Source: Terriglobia bacterium
Lineage (GTDB): Bacteria > Acidobacteriota > Terriglobia > Terriglobales > Acidobacteriaceae
Assembly (NCBI GenBank): GCA_020073465.1
Contig: JAIQFC010000005.1
Coordinates: 284,452 to 348,451, forward strand
DNA: 64,000 nt
Direction: 5' to 3'
Shown: in pieces, positions 31,853-40,246 of the stretch
Position numbering within the stretch: position 1 is the stretch's first letter
How the letters are laid out: every line of letters begins with the position of its first letter
The notes under the pieces: generated by a model
The model's input: the letters and a program-made list of their open reading frames with translations, nothing else
The model's database searches: none
Told to the model about the DNA's origin: nothing
Position numbers and translations under genes: made by a program

Positions 31853-31897
31853 GCTCGTACCAACAACGCTGCTGCAACCGCGGAAGGAGTGAGTGAG

Positions 31898-32275
31898 ATG
31901 GTCCTAATTCCAGTACAAAAACCACCAAAGAGCGCGGCGAATCCTGACCGGGCGGTGAACACACTGTTGCGGAATCAGATTCTGCATCTGCAGGAAGCGG
32001 AGTTCCGGCTGCCTTTGAAGCTGCAGACCAATGTTTATGTCAATGCGATCAAGACCGAGGGTGAAGCGGCGGATTACATCCGGCGAGTAACGAAGGCGCT
32101 GCACAAGGCGCATGGCGTGCAGCCGATGGGCCACGCGGGACCGGAGATCGCGGTCGTTCGGCGGCCGGTGAGGGGGCCGGATATCGCGGCGGCGGAAGAG
32201 CGTCCGAAGCGATCCAAGGGTGCGGGGAAGGCCAAAGTCAAGGGCCGGACGAAGGCCAAGAGGACGCGCAAATGA
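31898..32275 (+). CDS. Hypothetical protein with basic tail
   Basis: This 125-residue product starts MVLIPVQKPPKSAANPDRAV, with AAGGAG upstream of the ATG. A helical core (NQILHLQEAEFRLPLKLQTN, then EGEAADYIRRVTKALHKAHG) is followed by a lysine/arginine-rich end (KGAGKAKVKGRTKAKRTRK), which may bind nucleic acid. Its stop overlaps the frame of the next gene (ATGA), indicating an operon. No family is recognised. Confidence 0.65.
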   Translation: MVLIPVQKPPKSAANPDRAVNTLLRNQILHLQEAEFRLPLKLQTNVYVNAIKTEGEAADYIRRVTKALHKAHGVQPMGHAGPEIAVVRRPVRGPDIAAAEERPKRSKGAGKAKVKGRTKAKRTRK

Positions 32276-32286
32276 CGGGAGGATGT

Positions 32287-33711
32287 ATGCGCTGGAGTGC
32301 GTTGGTCGTGCTGTGGCTTGCGGCGGCGGCGGTGTGGGCGCAAGAGGGTGCACTGCAGGCGGATTTTCGGCGCGAGGGCGAGCACTTCAGCGAGGCTTGC
32401 GGGAAGTTCGGCCTGAAGACGGTGGCGGGATGCGCGGTGGAGCTGTTTACCGATCATCCTTTGCATATTGCGGCAGGCAGCATTGCGCCGCAGAACGGGT
32501 TTGGATTCGGCGGGGCGTTTGTTACGCACTACACGCCGAATGAGAGCTGGCGGCTGAGTTGGGACCTGGACGCGGTGGGGTCGATGAACGGATCATGGCG
32601 GGCGGGTGGATACATGAAGATCATCCACACGCCGGTGGTGAAAATCCAGGTGATCACGCCGGCGACTGGAAACACGTCCAAACAGCCAAGCACTGGGCCG
32701 AGCATTACGGTCCACCCGTACACGGTCTTCAATGTGTACGCACAGTCGATTTCGCTGAACAAGTTGAACTTCTTTGGCCTGGGGAATGATTCCACGGTGG
32801 CAGGAAAATCGCTGTTCGGGATGCAGGAAACGATTGTGGGGGCGAATGCGATCAAGCCAGTGACGGAGTGGGCGGCGATCCGCAGGCTGAATCTGGCACT
32901 GCTGGGCGAGGTGAACGGGCGCTTTGTGAATCTCAGGGGGAACCACGACACGTCTACGCCGTCGATCGAGACGCTGTACGACGAGGCGACCGCGCCGGGA
33001 TTGGCCAGCCAACCGGCGTTTGCGCAGCTGGGACAGGGCGTTCGCATTAAGCCGTCGCTGTTCGGCGATCATTTGCAGCTGAATTACCTGGCGAACTTCC
33101 AGGAGTTCTTTGCGCCATCGAATTCGCACTACTCGTTTCTGCGGTGGACAGTGGACCTGGGGCACAGTATTCCGCTGTACAGCCACACGCAGTCGTATGC
33201 TCCGAAAGATGCGAATGGGCCGGACGAGTGTGCGCCAGCGCCCGGGGCAGCGAAGTGTCCTCCGGTTTCGTACTCGGCCAATTTGTCGGGAGCGATTGGG
33301 GTGAGGCTGCTGCTGTCGGAATCGATCAACTCGGCTTCGAGCGTGGTGCCATTTTATTTTCAGCAGACGCTGGGCGGCGGGGACATCAACGGGAGCCCGT
33401 CGCTGGGCAGTTTTCAGGACTACCGGTTTCGGGGTCCGAACCTTCTGCTGCTGCGCGAGAGCTTTGAGCACTCGATCTGGGGGCCGTTTGGTTTCACGTT
33501 CATGGCGGATCAGGGCAAGGTTACGGTGGCCCGGGGCGACATCGCGTTTGACCACCTGAAGCGCAGTTTTGCCACGGGCCTGACACTCCGTGCCGGCGGC
33601 TTTCCCATGGTCTTCCTCATGTTTGCATGGGGAGGAGGCGAAGGCACTCACACAATCGCCAACATGAATACGTCGCTGCTGGGGGGATCGTCGCGGCCGC
33701 CGCTGGATTGA
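32287..33711 (+). CDS. Outer-membrane beta-barrel protein, BamA/surface-antigen-like
   Basis: From the ATG at 32287 (GGGAGG 5 bases upstream) the product has 474 residues. An ATG at 32272 overlapping the previous stop is the alternative start. A signal peptide (MRWSALVVLWLAAAAVWAQ) precedes a barrel of alternating strands. Recognisable stretches are NKLNFFGLGNDSTVAGKSLF, SLGSFQDYRFRGPNLLLLRE and FGFTFMADQGKV; they correspond to the VRGF/YRFRG and FxDxGKV regions of the bacterial surface antigen family. No POTRA domains are seen. It may be a lipid- or protein-handling barrel; its role with the preceding phosphoesterase is unknown. Confidence 0.75.
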   Translation: MRWSALVVLWLAAAAVWAQEGALQADFRREGEHFSEACGKFGLKTVAGCAVELFTDHPLHIAAGSIAPQNGFGFGGAFVTHYTPNESWRLSWDLDAVGSMNGSWRAGGYMKIIHTPVVKIQVITPATGNTSKQPSTGPSITVHPYTVFNVYAQSISLNKLNFFGLGNDSTVAGKSLFGMQETIVGANAIKPVTEWAAIRRLNLALLGEVNGRFVNLRGNHDTSTPSIETLYDEATAPGLASQPAFAQLGQGVRIKPSLFGDHLQLNYLANFQEFFAPSNSHYSFLRWTVDLGHSIPLYSHTQSYAPKDANGPDECAPAPGAAKCPPVSYSANLSGAIGVRLLLSESINSASSVVPFYFQQTLGGGDINGSPSLGSFQDYRFRGPNLLLLRESFEHSIWGPFGFTFMADQGKVTVARGDIAFDHLKRSFATGLTLRAGGFPMVFLMFAWGGGEGTHTIANMNTSLLGGSSRPPLD

Positions 33712-33804
33712 AGGCGGGACTTCGGGATTGGACAGAATTCAAACCTACAGCACGTCTTCAGACTGGTCCTTGAACAGGAAATATTGACCGCCCGGTGCAG
33801 AAAT

Positions 33805-34368
33805 CTAAACTGCCCGAGGTTCCCGGCTAAGAACCGTCGAATCCTTCTGTTCGACCATGCCTACGACGCCTATTGCATTGCGGAGGCGGAACACCGCGGA
33901 CGCCAAGCCCATCGCGATGAAGACGAGAATTACGAGTTCCGGGATGCGATTGTTCGGCTTTTCATACCAGATTAAGTACGCCAGAACCATGCACTGTCCT
34001 ATCGTCACGTTAAGCGACAGGAAGAAATTGCCCAAGATTCTGGTTGCATCCTGGCCCAGCTTGCCACGGGCTGCCATCTTGAATCGCTCACAGAAAAGTG
34101 TGTAGTACTCCTCGTGTTTGTTCCTGCACCGGGTGCAGACGAAGCTGATTCCCGCCTCGATGGCGATCGCAATGGCCTGTTGAAATACCGCCAGTGCGAT
34201 GATCAAGCAGGTGGTAACCAACGCAGACGCATCGATCTTCTCAAAGACCGCCTTGTCGATTCTTTGACTGCCATTGAGAATCAAAAGCAGGCGAAACGCG
34301 CCGTAGGTCGTCATTCCGGGAATGGCGAGGGTCAAGAGGAGCCAGAGGTTCTTAATCAGCTCGTCCAT
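33805..34368 (-). CDS. Multi-pass membrane protein of unknown function
   Basis: This 187-residue protein has four hydrophobic segments: LWLLLTLAIPGMTTYGAFRL (~8-27), LVTTCLIIALAVFQQAIAIA (~50-69), IGQCMVLAYLIW (~122-134) and ELVILVFIAMGLASAVF (~143-159). Between them is a CTRC motif and a charged region (KHEEYYTLFCERFKMAARGK). GGAGGAC stands 8 bases before the start codon. The less GC-rich codon use suggests acquisition. Three perfect palindromes stand 120-175 bases upstream. Confidence 0.7.
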   Translation of the reverse strand: MDELIKNLWLLLTLAIPGMTTYGAFRLLLILNGSQRIDKAVFEKIDASALVTTCLIIALAVFQQAIAIAIEAGISFVCTRCRNKHEEYYTLFCERFKMAARGKLGQDATRILGNFFLSLNVTIGQCMVLAYLIWYEKPNNRIPELVILVFIAMGLASAVFRLRNAIGVVGMVEQKDSTVLSREPRAV

Positions 34369-34387
34369 GTTGCTGTCCTCCGTGTGA

Positions 34388-34414
34388 GGTGACGAACGAC
34401 GACGAACTACGAAC
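34388..34414. repeat. Iterated near-word tract (GACGAAC)
   Basis: GTGACGAACGACGACGAACT and ACGAACT iterate the word ACGAAC about four times, 20-46 bases upstream of the start codon at 34368 (minus strand). Confidence 0.6.
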
Positions 34415-34487
34415 TGGGGTAGGGTATTCCTCTGGAAGAGGCACCTATCACTGCGACCGGGCAGCAGAGACCTGCCCCAAGGAGAGG

Positions 34488-34541
34488 CTTACAGCTGTAA
34501 GTCTCACGCATGCGTGGGAGATTAGCAGTGATCGCGATCAC
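34488..34541. promoter_or_regulatory. Three consecutive perfect palindromes
   Basis: CTTACAGCTGTAAG (34488-34501), CACGCATGCGTG (34505-34516) and GTGATCGCGATCAC (34528-34541) are each exactly self-complementary with no loop. They lie upstream of the minus-strand membrane protein and 240 bases beyond the aroDE stop codon. Loop-free symmetry points to dimeric DNA-binding sites rather than RNA hairpins. Confidence 0.55.
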
Positions 34542-34595
34542 CCGTGATTGGCTATTTGCGGCGGTGGGGGAGGTCGTGGCCGCTGTGGGCTTGAC

Positions 34596-34620
34596 GCGGC
34601 GCTGAAGCGCCGCTCTTCCA
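34596..34620 (-). repeat. Family 2 hairpin, partial copy
   Basis: On the minus strand CCGTGGAAGAGCGGCGCT-TC-AGCGCCGC matches the left part of the copy at 19825-19852, including the CCGTGGAAGA lead-in. The second hairpin is absent. Confidence 0.6.
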
Positions 34621-34681
34621 CGGTGGTGCGAGCGGTTGTGTTGAGAACCCCCTTCTGTGCCAGTGGTGGTGCATAAGAGTG

Positions 34682-34733
34682 CAGGGGTCCTTCACTACGC
34701 CGCGCGATTCCGCGCGGCTTCGTTCAGGATGAC
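34682..34733. repeat. GTCATCCTGAAC-type repeat, uninterrupted form
   Basis: GCAGGGGTCC is joined directly to TTCACTACG, then a GCCGCGCG/CGCGCGGC hairpin and TTCAGGATGAC. Compare 27137-27216, which has 25 extra bases at the joint. Confidence 0.8.
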
Positions 34734-34783
34734 TGGGCGGAAAAGGCTGCGACTGCAGAAGAGAAGCGGAGACACAGCCGGGC

Positions 34784-36349
34784 TTACTTCGCTGAGGCTG
34801 CGGAGCGCGCGGCGCGCTCCTGCAAAGCTAGCAGGACTACTTTCAGCATTTCGTCCCAGGGGGCGGGCTTGCCGGTCCAGATTTCGAACTGGCGGGCGGC
34901 CTGGTGGACGAACATTTCGATGCCGGGGATGATTTGAGCGCCGCGCTCTTTGGCGAGTTTCAGGAGGCGGGTTTCAGCGGGATCGTAGACCATATCGAAA
35001 ACGAAGCGGGCGTTGATCTCTTTGTCCTGCAGCGGAGTCTCGCGAGTGTTGCCCATTCCAACCGGGGTGGCGTTGATGATGACGTCGAAGGCCAGCTTTT
35101 TCAGGTCGGCGCGCTTGATGGTGCGAGCCCTCGCCTGCCGCGCCAACTTCTTGGCTGAGGCCAGGCTGCGGTTGAGGATGTAGACCTCGGAGCCGCGTTC
35201 TTTCAACCCAAAGACGGCGGCGCGGGCGGCGCCTCCGGCACCGAGGACGAGAATTCTGGCGTCCTCAAGCGTGTTCAGACGGCGCTCCAGAGGACGGACG
35301 ATGCCGGCGGCGTCGGTGTTGAAGCCGTAGAGATTGCCGTCCTGCGCGCGCACCACGGTGTTGCAGGCGCCGATCTTGGTGGTGTGCGAGTCCGTGTTGT
35401 CGAGGTGGGAGAGGATCGACTCCTTGTAAGGCATGGTGACGCTGATGCCGTGAATGGGAATCTCGCGCACGCAGGTCAGCAGGTCTTTGAGCAATTTGGC
35501 GTGCAGAGCGAGATAGACGCCGTTGACGTTCTCGCGGCGGAAGGCCGCGTTCATAATGGCGGGGGAAAGCGAGTGGGCGACGGGGTCTCCGGCAACGCCG
35601 TAGACGCGAGTGGCGGCGTCGACCTGCTCGATACGATAGACGCTGCGCAGTTCCTGCGCGGTCGCCTGGCCGGGAGCAGTCTCTTCGCCTACGCCGGCGG
35701 AGGCGAAGGTGAAAACGCTTCCGGCGCGCACGCCGAGCACCCGGCTGATGAATCCCTGTTCCCCCATGCACATGCCGATCAGGGAATGCTTGTCGCTCTC
35801 GCGGGCCAGGAACTTGATCATGGTTACGTTGTCGGAGAGCGTGGTCGCGGTACTGACGACCTTGTAGAAGTCGGCGGGGAAGGCGCGCATCTTTTCGAGG
35901 GTTTCATCCAGCTTCCTGGTCGCACGAAAGTCATGAGAAGAGAGGATCAAAGCGGCGCGGGCTCGCAGCTTCTGCAACTGTCCGGGTTTGCACTTGAGAG
36001 CGGTTTGCAGCTCGACGTCGACCAACTGGCATCCCGCCGCAGCGGCTTTGCTGAGAACGTCGAGCTGGGAGGCGATGGAGCCGCGGAATTTCCCGCCATT
36101 TGCCGCCCGTCGACAGGTAGCAATGATCACCGTGCCGGGATGGGATTCGATGAAACGCTTGATTCTCGGGAAGGCCAGGCCGGGCTTGGAAAGGTAGTCC
36201 AACCTGAACTCCATAAAGGAGTTATCCCGGACCAGCGACTCCGCCTTGTCGATCATTTCCGTGGGGTCGGAGCCGGTCAGCGCGACACAGAGACGCGGCA
36301 ATCGCAGGGGGAGAAGTCTCGGGATGTAAGTAGTTGGCGCCGCGTTCAT
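34784..36349 (-). CDS. aroDE: Fused 3-dehydroquinate dehydratase (type I) / shikimate dehydrogenase
   Basis: This 521-residue bifunctional shikimate-pathway enzyme joins two domains. Residues ~15-230 are a type I dehydratase barrel: FMEFRLDYLSKPG, TVIIATCRRAANGGKFRG and the Schiff-base lysine in ADFYKVVSTATT. Residues ~245-510 are shikimate dehydrogenase: GDPVAHSLSPAIMNAAF, VTMPYKESI with the catalytic Lys, GACNTVV, GFNTDAAG and the NADP loop VLGAGGAARAAVFGL. It converts dehydroquinate to shikimate in the cytoplasm; the fusion order is that of plants and some bacteria. A piece of its 3' end is duplicated at 30245-30316. Confidence 0.95.
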   Translation of the reverse strand: MNAAPTTYIPRLLPLRLPRLCVALTGSDPTEMIDKAESLVRDNSFMEFRLDYLSKPGLAFPRIKRFIESHPGTVIIATCRRAANGGKFRGSIASQLDVLSKAAAAGCQLVDVELQTALKCKPGQLQKLRARAALILSSHDFRATRKLDETLEKMRAFPADFYKVVSTATTLSDNVTMIKFLARESDKHSLIGMCMGEQGFISRVLGVRAGSVFTFASAGVGEETAPGQATAQELRSVYRIEQVDAATRVYGVAGDPVAHSLSPAIMNAAFRRENVNGVYLALHAKLLKDLLTCVREIPIHGISVTMPYKESILSHLDNTDSHTTKIGACNTVVRAQDGNLYGFNTDAAGIVRPLERRLNTLEDARILVLGAGGAARAAVFGLKERGSEVYILNRSLASAKKLARQARARTIKRADLKKLAFDVIINATPVGMGNTRETPLQDKEINARFVFDMVYDPAETRLLKLAKERGAQIIPGIEMFVHQAARQFEIWTGKPAPWDEMLKVVLLALQERAARSAASAK

Positions 36350-36575
36350 CGGGTCGTATGAATGACGGCGAATTATTACAGGGGCTTAACTGCAGATGCA
36401 ACAGGGGATTAACGATCCTGTGGAAAAACTTTTGCCCCGGGGCGGCTAACACCCTCGTAACCTTGACCCTCCCTTACCCCCTTGTTACCTTGCGACTGAA
36501 GCCTTTGTTTTGTGGCATTTAACTGGGAATTCAATCAGGAAGAGCGCGCTTGTGGCGAGCCCCTCCGGAGGTAAC

Positions 36576-37532
36576 ATGAAGAAAACAGGACTGTTAGTGT
36601 TGTTGCTGGCGACCGGAGCGTGGGCGCAGGACGCTGCTAATGCGACCGCCGAGGTATCGGAAGGGCTCGCACCGACGACGGCGAGTTTTCCGACGGAGCG
36701 GGTGCAAACGCCAACGTACGCGGATATGTATTGTGCGGGGTTCATCAGCAAACAGATCCTGCCCGATGCCAATTTCGTCGCCGGTGGATTACAGACGCCG
36801 AGCACGACGAAGTTTACGCGCGGGGACATTATCTATCTCAAGGGGTCAGGCTATACCGCGGGCGCGGAGTACGAGATTGTGCGAGCGCTGCGGGACGTCA
36901 ATGAATACGAAATGTATCCGGGCGAGAAGAAGTTGCTCAAGGAAACGGGACAACCCTACGAGAACGTTGGCCGGATAAAGATTATTGATACGCGGAACAA
37001 GAGCGCCGCGATTGCCCAGATTGAGTACGCCTGTGACGGCGTGAATCCGGGGGACACGACCATTCCTTTTGCGGAGAAGCCGACCTTGAGCTTCCATGCT
37101 CCGATCCGTTTCGACCGTTTCCTGCCTGCCAGCAACAGGGTGTCGGGGCGCGTCGTGATGGGGAAGGATTTTGATTCGATGCTGGGAACCGGACAGAAGG
37201 TCTACATCAACGTGGGCGCGAACCAGGGCGTGAAGGTCGGTGACTTCTTCCGAGCGGTACGCAGCTACGATGCGGATCTGAACGATCCGGTGGATTCGCT
37301 GTCATTCAAGGCGGCCATCGCCGAGGATACGCAGAAAAAGACGCCTTCGGTTGATCCCCACATGTTCACCAAGACGAATGGACCTGAGATTCACGTTCGA
37401 GACCTGCCGCGGCGCGCGGTCGGCGAGATCGTGGTCATTGGCGTGACGCCGACCACCGCGACTGGCATGATCGTGTTCGCACTGGAAGATGTGCACGCGG
37501 GGGATGGCGTGGAGCAGGACCAGGCACAGTAA
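36576..37532 (+). CDS. Secreted hypothetical protein
   Basis: This 318-residue protein has a signal peptide (MKKTGLLVLLLATGAWAQ) and a strong GGAGGT ribosome site 5 bases before the ATG. Two similar-looking segments, TKFTRGDIIYLKGSGYTAGA near residue 70 and GQKVYINVGANQGVKVGDFF near 210, look like SH3/LysM-sized beta modules describing 'G(D/Q)xVYxxxGxxxGxxxGDxF'. This pattern is also seen in flagellar-assembly T-like and FlgT-C-like domains. No enzyme motif is present. A classical terminator follows the stop codon. The function is unknown. Confidence 0.8.
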   Translation: MKKTGLLVLLLATGAWAQDAANATAEVSEGLAPTTASFPTERVQTPTYADMYCAGFISKQILPDANFVAGGLQTPSTTKFTRGDIIYLKGSGYTAGAEYEIVRALRDVNEYEMYPGEKKLLKETGQPYENVGRIKIIDTRNKSAAIAQIEYACDGVNPGDTTIPFAEKPTLSFHAPIRFDRFLPASNRVSGRVVMGKDFDSMLGTGQKVYINVGANQGVKVGDFFRAVRSYDADLNDPVDSLSFKAAIAEDTQKKTPSVDPHMFTKTNGPEIHVRDLPRRAVGEIVVIGVTPTTATGMIVFALEDVHAGDGVEQDQAQ

Positions 37533-37560
37533 GGGTTGCAGGACCGTTTGACGCAGTCAG

Positions 37561-37596
37561 AAACCGGAGACGGGAAACCGTCTCCGGTTTTGTTTT
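37561..37596 (+). terminator. Strong intrinsic terminator
   Basis: AAACCGGAGACGG - GAAA - CCGTCTCCGGTTT is a perfect 13-bp stem with a GAAA tetraloop, followed by TGTTTT. It lies 28 bases after the stop codon of the secreted protein and isolates the vapBC pair downstream. Confidence 0.92.
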
Positions 37597-37616
37597 GGCG
37601 GCAAGAAAAGATTGTA

Positions 37617-37645
37617 TTACACATCGTTATGTGTAACCATACACA
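37617..37645. promoter_or_regulatory. Overlapping inverted repeats, probable vapBC autoregulatory operator
   Basis: TTACACAT-CGTT-ATGTGTAA (37617-37636) is perfect. TGTGTA-ACCA-TACACA (37630-37645) overlaps it and ends one base before the vapB ATG. VapBC complexes characteristically bind such paired palindromes at their own promoter. Confidence 0.75.
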
Positions 37646-37646
37646 C

Positions 37647-37853
37647 ATGGCTACGAATCTGGCACTTGATGACCGTCTGATTGAAGAGGCGCGCAAGAGC
37701 GGCGGACATCGAACCAAGAAGGAAGCAGTGACCAAGGCCCTGGAGGAGTACATCCGGCGGCATAGGCAGCAACGAATTCTGGCTGCGTTCGGCACGGTGG
37801 ACTTCGATCCAGCGTACGACTACAAGGCGGAGCGGCGCAGGAAACGTCTGTGA
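37647..37853 (+). CDS. vapB: VapB-type antitoxin
   Basis: The 68-residue product starts MATNLALDDRLIEEARKSGG, the standard opening of VapB antitoxins with a ribbon-helix-helix DNA-binding domain (TKKEAVTKALEEYIRRHRQQ). The C-terminal tail (FGTVDFDPAYDYKAERRRKR) would occupy the toxin active site. In-frame earlier ATG codons lie inside the operator and are rejected. No Shine-Dalgarno sequence is visible, so the message may be leaderless. It overlaps vapC by one base (TGATG). Confidence 0.9.
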   Translation: MATNLALDDRLIEEARKSGGHRTKKEAVTKALEEYIRRHRQQRILAAFGTVDFDPAYDYKAERRRKRL

Positions 37854-38266
37854 TGGTTCTGGTCGACACTCCGGTGTGGTCTTTGGCGCTGCGCCGACGA
37901 ACCGTCGATTTGAGCGCTCACGAGCAACATCTGACGCGCGCATTGTACGAGTTGATACGCGAGGGCCGTGTCCAGTTGCTAGGTTCCACGCGACAAGAGA
38001 TCCTTTCGGGGATACGAGAGGAAAGTCAGTTCGGCAAGATTCGAAATGACCTGCGCGCCTTCGAAGACGTTGCTTTGAACGTTGATGACTATGAGGAAGC
38101 GGCGGAGATGAGCAATAAGTGCCGCAGGCTCGGCATTGTGGGATCCCCGATTGACATGCTCGTGTGTGCGGCCAGTTTGCGGCGGGGATGGCACGTCTTC
38201 AGCACCGACCGCGACTTTGTACACTACAGAAGAGCGCTTCCCATCCATCTATTCTCCCTGGCGTAG
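37853..38266 (+). CDS. vapC: VapC-type PIN domain ribonuclease toxin
   Basis: This 137-residue PIN protein carries the acidic metal-binding residues: Asp5 in MVLVDTPVW, Glu in STRQEIL (~residue 46), Asp in GSPIDMLVCA (~99) and Asp in FSTDRDF (~117). Members cut tRNA or rRNA and arrest growth until bound by VapB. The ATG at 37853 is favoured over the GTG at 37850; AGGAAACG lies upstream. The stop is 17 bases from that of the converging AMMECR1 gene. Confidence 0.92.
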   Translation: MVLVDTPVWSLALRRRTVDLSAHEQHLTRALYELIREGRVQLLGSTRQEILSGIREESQFGKIRNDLRAFEDVALNVDDYEEAAEMSNKCRRLGIVGSPIDMLVCAASLRRGWHVFSTDRDFVHYRRALPIHLFSLA

Positions 38267-38282
38267 AACAGAGCGGAAATCT

Positions 38283-38933
38283 CTACGCTGGCACATCCTT
38301 GTCCCCGAAGACCTCCGCGGTAAACCCCTCGATGGTAGCGCCGTTTTGCCAGGCGTCGAGCGGCAATCCCGCTTTGCGGCAGGTTTGTTCGAGGAAGGTG
38401 GTGCGGTCCCAGTTGTGCTCCACAGGGACTTGAGGCAAGAGCAGGCCGCGATTGCCGTGCCTGCTGATCAGCAGGCCGTGGCGGCCGATTTCCACATCCT
38501 GGGCCGCAATCGCTTGCGGCGGGGAGAGAATGCTGAGTTCTACTTGCAGATTGGGTTCTTCTTCGCGACTGACGGGATAAAAGCGAGTGTCTTCAAATGC
38601 CGCGGCCCGCGCGGTTTCGGCAGCGGCGCGGTATACCGGGCTCACGGGAAGCACATATCCCACGCATCCCCGTAAGTCGCCATGCAAGTAGAGTGAGGTA
38701 AACACTCCGCGCGGCTCGGCGAGGTGGGGCGTGGGAGGCTCTAGTGAGAGTTCGGTCTGTTCGAGGGCGGAGCGAATCGAGTCGTGCGCCAGGCGCAGGA
38801 GCAGAGTACGTTCTTCCTTGGAAAACTCAGGAGCCGTGGAGTTGGCCGGTGCGCCGGAAGTCTGGGACGCTTCGGTTGCCGACGGGCTGGAAGCATCGAC
38901 GGCAGAGATCGAACTAGGTCGTGGTGGCGACAT
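38283..38933 (-). CDS. amrA: AmmeMemoRadiSam system protein A (AMMECR1 domain)
   Basis: From the ATG at 38933 the protein has 216 residues; an in-frame ATG at 38993 is the alternative. A Ser/Pro/Ala-rich leader (~40 residues) precedes one AMMECR1 domain. Its parts are RGVFTSLYLHGDLRGCVGYV with the invariant LRGC(V/I)G, AAAFEDTRFYPVSREEEPNL, ELSILSPP and GNRGLLLPQVPVEHNWDRTT. The start overlaps the pgsA 3' end by 20 bases, so the two are likely co-translated. The MEMO and radical-SAM partners that normally accompany it are not in the window. The biochemical role is unknown; a modification system is proposed for the trio. Confidence 0.85.
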   Translation of the reverse strand: MSPPRPSSISAVDASSPSATEASQTSGAPANSTAPEFSKEERTLLLRLAHDSIRSALEQTELSLEPPTPHLAEPRGVFTSLYLHGDLRGCVGYVLPVSPVYRAAAETARAAAFEDTRFYPVSREEEPNLQVELSILSPPQAIAAQDVEIGRHGLLISRHGNRGLLLPQVPVEHNWDRTTFLEQTCRKAGLPLDAWQNGATIEGFTAEVFGDKDVPA

Positions 38934-39594
38934 CGCGGTCAGCCTGGGGAGTCGCCGGCACAGGCTTGGTGCGCCGGCTGAGAATGAAAGCACGACGGCG
39001 GCGTTTCACGACACGGCGGTCAATCTTGGACCAGAAGGCGACAAAATAATCGATGGCCGACACCAGCGAAACGCAGACCATGAACCAGATTGCCAGATAC
39101 GCGATCCAGTGAATGGGGAAAACGTAGTAGCTGTAGACTGGCCATTCCTTCCAACGGTGGTCGAGAATCACGGCGACGACGGAAACGATCTGGATCACCA
39201 TCTTGAATTTGCCGAGTTCACTGGCTTCGATGGTAAAGCCCTCCGAGGCAGCGATGGAGCGCAGTCCGCTGACCAGAAACTCGCGGCCGATGACGACGAT
39301 CGCAACCCACGCGGGTACGAGGCTGGGATTGAGTTGCACCAACGCGACGTAGGCAGCGGCGATCAGGAGTTTGTCGGCGAGGGGATCGAGCAGAATGCCC
39401 ATGGTCGTAATCTGTCCGCGTTTGCGGGCCAGGTAGCCGTCGATTCCGTCGGTCATCGATGCGGCAATGAACAACGCCGAGGCCAGCAGTTCCTTCTCCC
39501 CCGTCACGCTGCTGAAGCGACTGCTGGAGAGGATCCAGATCAGCAGAGGGATGCTGAAGATACGGATCAGCGTGATGGAATTGGGCAGATTCAC
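38914..39594 (-). CDS. pgsA: CDP-diacylglycerol-glycerol-3-phosphate 3-phosphatidyltransferase
   Basis: This 226-residue integral membrane enzyme makes phosphatidylglycerophosphate. MNLPNSITLIRIFSIPLLIW opens the first membrane segment. The CDP-alcohol phosphotransferase motif DGxxAR...GxxxDxxxD appears as DGIDGYLARKRGQ and GILLDPLADKL (residues ~49-75). Five to six membrane segments follow and a basic, Pro/Thr-rich tail. Its downstream partner is the AMMECR1 gene, overlapping by 20 bases. Confidence 0.93.
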   Translation of the reverse strand: MNLPNSITLIRIFSIPLLIWILSSSRFSSVTGEKELLASALFIAASMTDGIDGYLARKRGQITTMGILLDPLADKLLIAAAYVALVQLNPSLVPAWVAIVVIGREFLVSGLRSIAASEGFTIEASELGKFKMVIQIVSVVAVILDHRWKEWPVYSYYVFPIHWIAYLAIWFMVCVSLVSAIDYFVAFWSKIDRRVVKRRRRAFILSRRTKPVPATPQADRDVATTT

Positions 39595-39815
39595 AGCTCA
39601 GAGTTGGTCCCGGCGAGGTGGACCTGCTTGATTATCCTCCAGCGCTAAGGGGAACGCAATGGAAGGAAGTTGGTGCGGCCTGTCATGCAATTTGGCAAGG
39701 AAGCGAGCCAAACGCGCGATTATTGGGTCGCAAAGAGCGCGACGCCTTCGCGCGGCTCGCCCAAATCCTTCGCCGCGCAAAGAACGCTTGCTCAGGATGA
39801 CAACCCTGGGCACGA

Positions 39816-40175
39816 TTACTTCGGCTTGGCTGGGGCCATTGCGCCGGTTTTCGGTTGTTTGGCGATGATTAGGTCTTTGATCTTGTCGTAGGTCGCCCGC
39901 GGAATGATCTTTTTGTGTACCAGGTCGAGCTTGGTACGGTAGGGGCGTCCGTCGATGATCTTCTGAGAATACGCGTCGCCGATACCGGGGAGTTCCTTGA
40001 GTTGATCAATGGTGGCCGTATTGATGTCAAGCTTGGCGGCGGCAGCGGGCTTGGAGGCCGCTGGAACGGCGCCGGCGGCGCTCGAGGATTGGGCCGCAAC
40101 CATTGCGGTAAGCAAACAGAATGCGAGGGCGAAGGCGGCGGTTATCGCAAGAGATGTTCTGCGCGTGGAAATCAT
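39816..40175 (-). CDS. Secreted helix-hairpin-helix protein (ComEA-like)
   Basis: This 119-residue protein has GGAGGA 5 bases before its ATG, a signal peptide ([20 protein letters not shown] to VAAQ) and an Ala/Pro/Ser linker. The domain has two helix-hairpin-helix motifs: [20 protein letters not shown] and [20 protein letters not shown]. This ComEA-like module binds double-stranded DNA outside the cytoplasm during uptake; in Acidobacteriota such small proteins are common and may serve other roles. No other competence genes are adjacent. Confidence 0.85.
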   Translation of the reverse strand: MISTRRTSLAITAAFALAFCLLTAMVAAQSSSAAGAVPAASKPAAAAKLDINTATIDQLKELPGIGDAYSQKIIDGRPYRTKLDLVHKKIIPRATYDKIKDLIIAKQPKTGAMAPAKPK

Positions 40176-40246
40176 CGGTTCCTCCTCCGTGCGGGTATAA
40201 GAGTGAGTGCCGCCCCTGAGAACGTGTACGTCGTAGCGTCTCTTTC

